Positions 24,602-32,246 of a stretch of 64,000 bases of DNA are shown here, one piece after another. Location: contig JAVJTE010000019.1 in assembly GCA_040219025.1 (NCBI GenBank), positions 95,787-159,786 of the forward strand. Reading direction: 5' to 3'. The position numbers and the translations under genes are program-made. The notes under the pieces are model-generated. The model searched no databases. It had not been told where the DNA came from and saw nothing but the letters and a program-made list of their open reading frames with translations. Numbering within the stretch: position 1 is the first letter of the stretch; every line of letters begins with the position of its first letter. The stretch is from HT1-32 sp040219025 (GTDB taxonomy: Bacteria > Pseudomonadota > Alphaproteobacteria > Rhodospirillales > HT1-32).

Positions 24602-25282
24602 ATGCCCGAGGCTGCGGACAATATACTCGTTCCGATACGGCAGCAGGTCGCCCCGCTCCGGCTGCGCATCATCCAGTCCGTGCGCCGCGCCATCGAGCGG
24701 GGTGTTCTCAGCCCCGGCCAGCGCCTGGTTGAAAAGGACCTTTGCCTGCAGCTCGAAGTCAGCCGGACCTCCCTGCGCGAGGCATTACGTGAGCTGGAGG
24801 CCGACGGCGTTCTGACCCATGCCTCCAACCGCGGCCTGACCGTTGCACGGATCGGCTACCGGGATGCAGAGAATATCTACCGGATACGGGCCGAAATCGA
24901 GGCCATCATTGTTGAACAGTTTGTCGGGAAGGCATCCGATGAGGATGTTCAGGTCATGTCGGATCTGGGAACAGCCCTGATCGAGGCATATCACCTCGGC
25001 GCCCGTTTCGAGATACTCGAATCAAAACGCAGATTCTATGATCATATCTGTATCGTGGCTGACAATAATGTTGCCTCTGAAATTCTCAACAAGCTGTCGT
25101 TGCGGACATCGCAACTTCGCGCACCGTCAGTCTCGCGCCCGGAACGTCAGGTGCAGAGCATCGTCGAGATTGAAGAACTGACAGAAGCCATCCGCATCCG
25201 CGACAGCAAACGGGCGGTAAAGGCGGCACGCAATCACGTTCGCAACGCAGCCCGTTCGGCACTCAGCCTTATAGAAACCTGA
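24602..25282 (+). CDS. GntR-family transcriptional regulator with FCD domain
   Basis: The 226-residue protein has an N-terminal winged helix-turn-helix (residues ~25-85: AIERGVLSPGQRLVEKDL, VSRTSLREALRELEADGVL) and an all-helical FCD ligand domain (from ~100: IYRIRAEIEAIIVEQF, and the metal-ligand region FEILESKRRFYDHI). FCD regulators sense carboxylic acids and usually repress neighbouring uptake and catabolic genes. It lies 137 nt after the ubiD-like gene and probably controls the 13.5-24.5 kb cluster. A perfect inverted repeat covers its leader. Confidence 0.92.
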   Translation: MPEAADNILVPIRQQVAPLRLRIIQSVRRAIERGVLSPGQRLVEKDLCLQLEVSRTSLREALRELEADGVLTHASNRGLTVARIGYRDAENIYRIRAEIEAIIVEQFVGKASDEDVQVMSDLGTALIEAYHLGARFEILESKRRFYDHICIVADNNVASEILNKLSLRTSQLRAPSVSRPERQVQSIVEIEELTEAIRIRDSKRAVKAARNHVRNAARSALSLIET

Positions 25283-25335
25283 TACCAGCTCTTCTGCACA
25301 GAGAAACCGGATGGCCAGAGGGCACCAACCGGCGA

Positions 25336-26943
25336 TCAGATGATATCGGCCGCAACCTGCATGGTCAGAATACGGTCCGGGTTGCTGGTAACGATACCGT
25401 TGGTGCGGCGCGTTCCCTTCTTCAGACCGTCAATCAGCTCCATGCCCTCGATAACCTGCCCCCAGACCGTGTAGCGACCGTCAAAACGCGGGGCGTCATC
25501 ATAGACAATGAAGAACTGGCTGTCGGCACTGTCCGGGTCCGTGCCGCGCAGCGCCATGGAAACCGTTCCGCGTTTGTGTGGCCGGTCTGATATCTCGGCC
25601 TTGAGGGTTTCGCCTGATCCGCCGCGGCCGGAATTGGTCGGATCACCTGTCTGGGCGATCAGACCATCGATCACGCGAAAAAATGCAAGTCCGTCATAGA
25701 AGCCCTTCCGGGTGAGCGCCTTGATATGCGCCACATGTTGCGGCGCCGCCTCCGGATACATCTGGATCACGACCGGCCCGCCGGCAAGCTGCATGATCAG
25801 GGTGTTCTCCGCATCCCCGATATCCGTCAGCTTCGAGGCGATCTGCCGGGCTTTCTTCTCTGCCTCGATAATATCCGACGCAACACGCACACTGATCATC
25901 GCATCGGGATGGAGTACCCTGCCGTTTTTCTTGCGGTTGCCGCGTTTGATCTGGTCGACATTCTCCATGCCGCTGATCACATCACCGAAATAGGTATACT
26001 CGCCATTAAAGGCCGGGATGTCGGTCATCAGAATGAAGAACTGGCTATCGGCACTATCGTTGCTTTTCTTGCGCGCCATGGAGACTGAACCGCGAACATG
26101 CGGTGTGCTGGAAAATTCAGCGGGAATGGTTATCCCGGTGCCGCCGGTGCCGTCCCCTTTCGGATCACCGCCCTGGGCAAAGTATCCGTCAATCACGCGG
26201 TGGAAAGTCAGGCCATCATAAAACCCCTGGCGCACCAGTTCCTTGATCCGCGCGACATGCTTCGGCGCGAGGTCCGGGCGCAGCTTGATGGCCACCAGAC
26301 CAGTCCGCAGTTCGAGAATCAACGTGTCTGCGGGATCCTTCAATGTCTCCAGAAGGTTACTCAGCTTCTGCTGAATGGAGTCAACATCAGCCAGGACACG
26401 GATTGAAATAACCCGGTCCGGCTCTGTCACAATTCCCTTGGCATCCTGCTCTGCGGCCTTGATCCGGGTGACGAACTCCATGCCCGAGACGACCTTGCCG
26501 AACACCGTATACTCACCATCCAGACCTTCGATGCGCCGCATGGAGATGAAAAACTGGCTGTCAGCGGAATCCGGATCGGATTTCCGTGCCATCGAGACGG
26601 TCCCGAGATCATGCGGTTCTTTGGAAAACTCCGCCTTGATCGTGTCTCCGGTACCGCCAGTGCCGTTACCGCGCGGATCACCGGTCTGCGCGATATAATC
26701 CTTGATGACCCGGAACCACAGCAGGCCGTCATAGAACCCTTCCCGCACCAGTTGCTTGACACGAGCGACATGGTTCGGAGCCAGGTCCGGACGCAGTTCA
26801 ATAACCACATTCCCGGTTTCAAGCTGCATGATAAGGGTGTTCTCGGGGTCCAGGCCACCTTTCTTGTTCTGCGCATAAGCGGCAGAACCAAGACTCAGGC
26901 TGAACAGGATTGAAGCGACGAGGCAAAACGCCCGGGCTATCAT
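25336..26943 (-). CDS. Exported peptidyl-prolyl isomerase with three tandem cyclophilin domains
   Basis: The 535-residue protein has a signal peptide (cleavage near residue 24, AAYA) and three cyclophilin domains at about 33-186, 204-357 and 378-533. Each has a WFRVI/FHRVI/FFRVI motif (residues 76-80, 247-251, 421-425; the Arg is catalytic) and a SADSQFF motif (around 127-132, 298-303, 473-478), and each ends in a similar VRVASDI-type strand. Bacterial cyclophilins are usually single-domain (~160 residues), so this is a triplication. It should speed proline isomerisation in folding periplasmic proteins. It lies downstream of coaD, where many Alphaproteobacteria have one or two single-domain cyclophilin genes, which suggests gene fusion. 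Confidence 0.93.
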   Translation of the reverse strand: MIARAFCLVASILFSLSLGSAAYAQNKKGGLDPENTLIMQLETGNVVIELRPDLAPNHVARVKQLVREGFYDGLLWFRVIKDYIAQTGDPRGNGTGGTGDTIKAEFSKEPHDLGTVSMARKSDPDSADSQFFISMRRIEGLDGEYTVFGKVVSGMEFVTRIKAAEQDAKGIVTEPDRVISIRVLADVDSIQQKLSNLLETLKDPADTLILELRTGLVAIKLRPDLAPKHVARIKELVRQGFYDGLTFHRVIDGYFAQGGDPKGDGTGGTGITIPAEFSSTPHVRGSVSMARKKSNDSADSQFFILMTDIPAFNGEYTYFGDVISGMENVDQIKRGNRKKNGRVLHPDAMISVRVASDIIEAEKKARQIASKLTDIGDAENTLIMQLAGGPVVIQMYPEAAPQHVAHIKALTRKGFYDGLAFFRVIDGLIAQTGDPTNSGRGGSGETLKAEISDRPHKRGTVSMALRGTDPDSADSQFFIVYDDAPRFDGRYTVWGQVIEGMELIDGLKKGTRRTNGIVTSNPDRILTMQVAADII

Positions 26944-27112
26944 CGTCTCATTCCCTCCGTTGCTGACAGAACGCTTATATCACGCGACATCGCGCTCAAC
27001 CACCGGTCCGGTGTTGGGGCGCAGACTATCACATCTATCCAACACCAACAGTATAACCGGGAAAAGGCTGAATTAAGACCTAACGGGCAAAAAGTACATA
27101 TATTGCAGCAGT

Positions 27113-27610
27113 TTATTTTTTCGCGGCAAGGGCTTTGACGACACGTGCGGAAGAGAAATGACTGACATCGCCGCCAAGACGGGCAATTTCCTTCACAAAT
27201 CTTGACGAAATGAACTGATTGCGATCAGACGCCATCAGAAACACCGTCTCGATTCTCGGATTCAGACGCGCATTCATACCCGCCATCTGGAATTCATATT
27301 CAAAGTCCGACACGGCCCGTAACCCGCGGATGATAACAGATGCCCCGCAGGTCTCGGCAAAATTCATCAGCAGGGTGTCAAACGGCTGCACTTCAACAAT
27401 CGTGTCTGATGGCGGCAGCGTTGCCACTTCCGCCTCGATCAGGGCAACCCGTTCTTCCAGCGAAAACATCGGGCCCTTACCGTCATTGACGGCTGCACCG
27501 ATAATCAGCCGGTCAACCACCCGGCGTGCCCGGGCAATGATGTCCAGATGACCATTGGTAATCGGGTCAAAAGTACCGGGATAGAGTCCAACGCGCTGAT
27601 CAGCCATCAC
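27113..27610 (-). CDS. coaD: Phosphopantetheine adenylyltransferase
   Basis: The ~165-residue protein has the CoaD signatures: GLYPGTFDPITNGHLDII (T/HxGH nucleotidyltransferase motif; quoted as GTFDPITNGH), the LIIGAAVNDGKGP loop, and ISSRFVKEIA near the C-terminus. It transfers AMP from ATP to 4'-phosphopantetheine in coenzyme A synthesis. The start overlaps the end of gyrA: GTG 27610 and ATG 27607 are both in frame, with GGAG 7-10 nt upstream. It shares a transcript with gyrA, as in many Alphaproteobacteria. Confidence 0.96.
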   Translation of the reverse strand: MMADQRVGLYPGTFDPITNGHLDIIARARRVVDRLIIGAAVNDGKGPMFSLEERVALIEAEVATLPPSDTIVEVQPFDTLLMNFAETCGASVIIRGLRAVSDFEYEFQMAGMNARLNPRIETVFLMASDRNQFISSRFVKEIARLGGDVSHFSSARVVKALAAKK

Positions 27611-30416
27611 CCGGAATCTCCTGCTGTTGGGCAGAATTTTCAGTATCGGCCGGGGTTGCCGTTTCGCTGTCAGCCAGATCTTCTGCTGTATCAGTTACCG
27701 CAGCCTCTTCATCATCAATCATGCCCGTCACCGAAACAACATGCTCGTCTTCAGCGGTGGTCAGCAGGCGAACCCCCTGGGTTTTACGACCGGCGATGCG
27801 AATGCCCTCAACAGGAATCCGGATCAATGTGCCGCCATCCGTGACCATGACAAGTTGGCTGTCGCTCTCCACACGGAACGAGGCCACGACATCACCGTTA
27901 CGGTCGGACGGATCAATATTCCAGATCCCCTGCCCGCCGCGGTTCGTGACACGATATTCATAGGCTGAACTGCGTTTTCCGAAACCGTTCTCGGTTACTG
28001 TCAGAACGAACTGTTCGGCGGCCTCAAGCTCGGCAACATCCGCCTCACTCAGCCGCTCAAGCGCCGGCATTTCGACCGCAGTCGAATCCAGCACCTCACC
28101 ATTTTCACCCTGCTCTCCCGCTTCGGCATTTTCTGCCCGGCGTTTGGCATTGGCATAACGCAGATATTCATCCCGCGCTTCAATATCGATCGCCGTATGA
28201 TCGATAATCGACATGCCCATGACCTGATCACCCTTCTTCAGGCGGATACCGCGAACACCGGTCGAATTACGGCTGGAGAACACACGCACATCGACAACCG
28301 GGAAGCGGATACATTTACCCGATTTTGCGACCAGCAGCACATCCTGATCTTCCCGGCAGGCAGCCACACTGACAAGGCTGTCGCCATCATCCAGCTTCAT
28401 CGCAATCTTGCCGTTCGCCCGGACGCTGACAAAATCAGACAGGCTGTTTCGCCGTACACCGCCACTGGCGGTGGCGAACATGACATGCAGATCGTTCCAG
28501 GACTCCTCGTCCTCCGGCATCGGCATGATTGTCGTAATGGTCTCGTTCTCGGCCAGGGGCAGCAGATTGACCAGCGCCTTGCCCCGCGACTGCGGTGAGC
28601 CGACCGGAAGCTTGTAGACCTTCATCTTGTAGGCCATGCCCGCAGACGAGAAGAACAGGACCGGTGTGTGGGTATTGACCACGAAGACGCTGGAGACGAA
28701 ATCCTCATCCCGCGTTGCCATGCCCGAGCGCCCCTTGCCACCCCGGCGCTGTGCGCGATAGGTGGAAATCGGTACGCGCTTGACGTAACCGCTGTGGCTG
28801 AGCGTCACCACCATATCTTCACGCTGAATCAGCGCCTCGATATCCTGCTCAAAATCAATATCTTCGAGTGTCGTCCGGCGTTCATTACCGAACAGGTCCC
28901 GCATTTCCTCAAACTCGCCGCGCATCACCTCAACCAGCTTCGCGCGGGACTGAAGAATTTCGAGGAATTCCTCGATCTGGGTGGCAATCGAGCGGGTTTC
29001 CTCAACCAGCTTGTCCCGTTCCAGCCCTGTCAGCCGGTGCAGACGCAGATCAAGAATTGCCCGTGCCTGGGTTTCGGACAGCCGGTAATGGCCATCAACA
29101 ACCTGATGGCCCGGGTCATCAATCAGTGCGATGAAATCAGCCACTTCATCTGCCGGCCAGTTTTCAGCCATCAGCCGTTCACGGGCCGTTGCCGGGTCCG
29201 GCGCAGAGCGAATCATCGCAATGACCGCATCAAGATTGGTAATCGCGACCAGCAGGCCGGCCAGGACATGCGCCCGGTCCCGCGCCTTGGCGAGTTCGAA
29301 ACGGGTGCGGCGGGTAATGACCTCTTCACGGAAATCGACAAAGGCGCCGATCATATCCTTGAGATTCATCAGTTCCGGCTTGCCGCCATTCAGCGCCAGC
29401 ATGTTCATGCCGAAACTGGTCTGCAGGGATGAATGCCGGTAAAGCTGGTTCAGCACCACATCGCCGATATGCCCCCGCTTGACCTCAACGACAACACGAA
29501 CGCCATCGCGATCCGACTCGTCACGAAGGTCACTGATACCTTCAATCTTCTTCTCGCGCACCGCGTCGGCAATCTGCTCGACCATGCGTGACTTGTTTAC
29601 CTGATAGGGAATCTGCGAAATCACGATCTTCTCGCGATCATTCGCCATTCTCTCGATCTCGGCCCGGCCACGCATGATGATCGAACCGCGACCAGTATGA
29701 TAGGCGGAACGGATACCCGACTTGCCGAACACGATACTGCCTGTCGGGAAATCCGGACCGGGAATGATATCGATCAGTTCGTCGATGGTGATCGCCGTGT
29801 TTTCTATGTAGGCGATACAGCCGTCCAGAACTTCGCCCAGGTTATGGGTCGGGATGTTCGTTGCCATGCCGACCGCGATACCACCGGCACCGTTGACCAG
29901 CAGGTTGGGGATTTTCGACGGCAGCACCGTCGGTTCCCGGACCGTATCATCATAGTTGTTCTGGTAGTCGACCGTATCCTTGTCGATGTCGGACAGCATC
30001 TCATGTGCCGCGCGCGTCATCCGCGCCTCGGTATACCGCATGGCAGCGGGAGGATCGCCATCCATCGAGCCGAAGTTGCCCTGCCCGTCGATCAGTTCCA
30101 GACGCATGGAGAAGTCCTGCGCCATACGCACCATCGCGTCGTAAATCGCCGAATCACCGTGGGGATGGTATTTACCCATCACGTCACCGACGATACGCGC
30201 CGACTTCCGGAAAGGCCGGTTGTAGTCGTATCCGCCTTCCTTCATGGCAAACAGAATGCGCCGGTGAACCGGTTTCAGACCGTCCCGCACATCCGGCAGC
30301 GCCCGGCTCACGATCACGCTCATCGCGTAATCGAGATAGGAACGCCGCATTTCGTCTTCGATGGATACCGGCGCTATATCAGTGGCGGCCGGCCCGCCCA
30401 GGATTTCGTCGCTCAA
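27600..30416 (-). CDS. gyrA: DNA gyrase subunit A
   Basis: The 938-residue protein has the breakage-reunion domain with the catalytic Tyr in MRYTEARM and a quinolone-region HPHGDSAIYDAMVRMAQ with Ser and Asp at the two common resistance positions (no obvious resistance change). The C-terminal domain has the GyrA-box QRRGGKG and six-bladed-pinwheel repeats, with an Glu/Ala-rich insertion (around ANAKRRAENAEAG) between blades that is typical of Alphaproteobacteria. With GyrB it introduces negative supercoils. The start appears to be TTG 30416 (LSDEILGG...), with GGAAG upstream; no ATG fits. coaD overlaps its end by 11 nt. Confidence 0.97.
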   Translation of the reverse strand: MSDEILGGPAATDIAPVSIEDEMRRSYLDYAMSVIVSRALPDVRDGLKPVHRRILFAMKEGGYDYNRPFRKSARIVGDVMGKYHPHGDSAIYDAMVRMAQDFSMRLELIDGQGNFGSMDGDPPAAMRYTEARMTRAAHEMLSDIDKDTVDYQNNYDDTVREPTVLPSKIPNLLVNGAGGIAVGMATNIPTHNLGEVLDGCIAYIENTAITIDELIDIIPGPDFPTGSIVFGKSGIRSAYHTGRGSIIMRGRAEIERMANDREKIVISQIPYQVNKSRMVEQIADAVREKKIEGISDLRDESDRDGVRVVVEVKRGHIGDVVLNQLYRHSSLQTSFGMNMLALNGGKPELMNLKDMIGAFVDFREEVITRRTRFELAKARDRAHVLAGLLVAITNLDAVIAMIRSAPDPATARERLMAENWPADEVADFIALIDDPGHQVVDGHYRLSETQARAILDLRLHRLTGLERDKLVEETRSIATQIEEFLEILQSRAKLVEVMRGEFEEMRDLFGNERRTTLEDIDFEQDIEALIQREDMVVTLSHSGYVKRVPISTYRAQRRGGKGRSGMATRDEDFVSSVFVVNTHTPVLFFSSAGMAYKMKVYKLPVGSPQSRGKALVNLLPLAENETITTIMPMPEDEESWNDLHVMFATASGGVRRNSLSDFVSVRANGKIAMKLDDGDSLVSVAACREDQDVLLVAKSGKCIRFPVVDVRVFSSRNSTGVRGIRLKKGDQVMGMSIIDHTAIDIEARDEYLRYANAKRRAENAEAGEQGENGEVLDSTAVEMPALERLSEADVAELEAAEQFVLTVTENGFGKRSSAYEYRVTNRGGQGIWNIDPSDRNGDVVASFRVESDSQLVMVTDGGTLIRIPVEGIRIAGRKTQGVRLLTTAEDEHVVSVTGMIDDEEAAVTDTAEDLADSETATPADTENSAQQQEIPGDG

Positions 30417-30645
30417 GAGACGGACACTTCCGTTTATTTTTCAATTAGATAGAATGCATTTCTGCATATCGTGACCGGCACCTTGCGACGCCGCGATTCG
30501 ACCCGTTTTTATAGCATTTCAGACGGGTAAGAACAAACCGCCGGGAAACAGCGCCAGTATCTGCGAATTCCGGCCCGCAACAAGGCCCGGACACAGGCTC
30601 ATCCCGCTGAAACAGCGGCACCGCGGTCATTCCGGAACAGTCTGG

Positions 30646-31173
30646 TCAGAAAGGAATTTCGTCGTCCAGATCATCACCGCGGTCAAAGCCGCCACCGGAC
30701 GAGCCACGGTCACGGCCATAGTCGCCGCCACCACCGCTGCCGCCACTATTACTGCTGCCACCACCATAGCCATCATCATCGCCGCCGGCATAACCGCCAC
30801 CACCACCAGAGCTGCCGCCATCGCGGCCATCAAGCATGGTCAGTGTCGAGCCGAAGCCATCAAGAACAACTTCTGTCGAATACCGGTCATTACCGGACTG
30901 GTCCTGCCATTTCCGGGTCTGCAGCTTGCCTTCGATATAGAGCTTCGAGCCCTTTTTGACGTAGCGCTCGATAACGTCACTCAGCCCCGGCGAAAAACAG
31001 ACAATACGGTGCCATTCCGTCTTTTCCCGGCGCTCGCCGGATTGCTTGTCTTTCCAGCTTTCCGAAGTGGCGAGCCGGATATTGGCGATCTTGGCGCCAC
31101 TCTGCGCAAACCGGATTTCAGGATCCGCGCCAACGTTCCCGATGAGAATGACCTTGTTAACCGAACCTGCCAT
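30646..31173 (-). CDS. ssb: Single-stranded DNA-binding protein
   Basis: The 175-residue protein begins MAGSVNKVILIGNVGADPEIR (quoted as NKVILIGNVGADPEIR), the OB-fold of SSB, followed by a Gly-rich linker of GGGY/GGSS repeats and the acidic tip DLDDEIPF that recruits partners. It coats ssDNA during replication and repair. ATG 31173 follows AGGAAAG. It lies 229 nt upstream of gyrA on the same strand and divergently from the DMT exporter gene. Confidence 0.97.
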   Translation of the reverse strand: MAGSVNKVILIGNVGADPEIRFAQSGAKIANIRLATSESWKDKQSGERREKTEWHRIVCFSPGLSDVIERYVKKGSKLYIEGKLQTRKWQDQSGNDRYSTEVVLDGFGSTLTMLDGRDGGSSGGGGGYAGGDDDGYGGGSSNSGGSGGGGDYGRDRGSSGGGFDRGDDLDDEIPF

Positions 31174-31280
31174 TTTTCTTTCCTGGCGTTGTCATGAGAT
31201 GCTTTTTATATGCGGGCACTGTACAGTTTTTTGCGCCGCCTTCCAGACCACTTATCCACAGATAATCCAGAGACAGCCAG

Positions 31281-32153
31281 ATGAACCTCCGCGAATGGAC
31301 GATGCTCTCTGCCCTCGCCCTGATGTGGGGAAGTGCCTTCATGTTCACGAAGCTGGCACTGACCGGCGCTGCACCGATGGAAATCGCACTGATCCGGTCC
31401 GCCATCGGGCTGGCACTGCTGCTGACAGTCGCCTTCTGTCTCTTCCGGCGCGGAACACAGCTCAGCATACCGCCGAAGGGGATCACTTTCTGGCTGGGCC
31501 TGACCGGCGCTGCCCTGCCCTTCATCCTGATGTCCTGGGGTCAGCAGCATATCAACAGCGCCCTGGCCGGCATCCTGGTCTCGGCGGTTCCGGTATTCAC
31601 CGTGCTTATCGGCCATTTCATCGAGGGTGAAACCAAAATGACCCGCCGGTCAGTCACCGGGGTTCTCATCGGTCTTGCCGGTGTCGCCCTGATCATCGGG
31701 CCCGGTGCGCTCGGCGGACTGTCGGACGGACTGCTTGGTCAGCTGGCGATCATCATGGCGGCGCTGGGATATGGCTGTGCCGCCCTGATCGGGCGCCGCG
31801 TGTCCGGCCACTCCCCGGTCTTGCTGGGGGCCGGGCAAATGATCGTCAGCCTGATGGTGATTGCACCAGCCTATCTCACTGTTCAGGGGCTTGCCCTGCC
31901 GGAAATGACCGGCACCGCATGGTTCTTTGTCTTCGTTCTCGCACTTGTCGCCTCGGCTCTGCCACCAATCCTCATGTTCCGGTTGCTCCGCACGGTTACA
32001 GCCACCCAGCTGTCTCTGGTCAGCTACCTTGTGCCGGTGGTTGCTCTGCTCTGGGGCGTGCTGCTGTTTGGCGAGCGTCTCCATGCCGGACAGATCGCCG
32101 GATTTACCCTGATCCTGGCGAGTCTCTGGGCGATCAACCGGCGGTCCGCCTGA
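31281..32153 (+). CDS. DMT-family (EamA) membrane transporter
   Basis: A 290-residue protein with ten predicted helices in two EamA repeats: residues ~5-140 (SALALMWGSAFMFTKLAL, LILMSWGQQHINSALAGIL in shorter parts) and ~155-288 (ending VALLWGVLLFGERLHAGQIAGF, quoted as LLFGERLHAGQIAGF). Drug/metabolite exporters of this type move amino acids, cofactors or small metabolites out across the inner membrane; the substrate cannot be deduced. It is transcribed toward uvrA, 93 nt upstream. Confidence 0.9.
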   Translation: MNLREWTMLSALALMWGSAFMFTKLALTGAAPMEIALIRSAIGLALLLTVAFCLFRRGTQLSIPPKGITFWLGLTGAALPFILMSWGQQHINSALAGILVSAVPVFTVLIGHFIEGETKMTRRSVTGVLIGLAGVALIIGPGALGGLSDGLLGQLAIIMAALGYGCAALIGRRVSGHSPVLLGAGQMIVSLMVIAPAYLTVQGLALPEMTGTAWFFVFVLALVASALPPILMFRLLRTVTATQLSLVSYLVPVVALLWGVLLFGERLHAGQIAGFTLILASLWAINRRSA

Positions 32154-32246
32154 AGATATCCACATGAGAAAAGAAAAACAGACTCGCCACTCCCGGTCCA
32201 AGCCTCCATATAGGGCGGGAACTAACACGGAACATCTGGCTTATTC

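Noticed and set aside
30416..30416. gyrA start looks wrong (TTG)
   Set aside because: Considered a later ATG, but it would cut into the conserved N-terminal helix; TTG with GGAAG upstream remains the best fit.
28668..30452. Plus-strand frames under gyrA
   Set aside because: Antisense to a housekeeping gene with full-length protein match; no ribosome sites.
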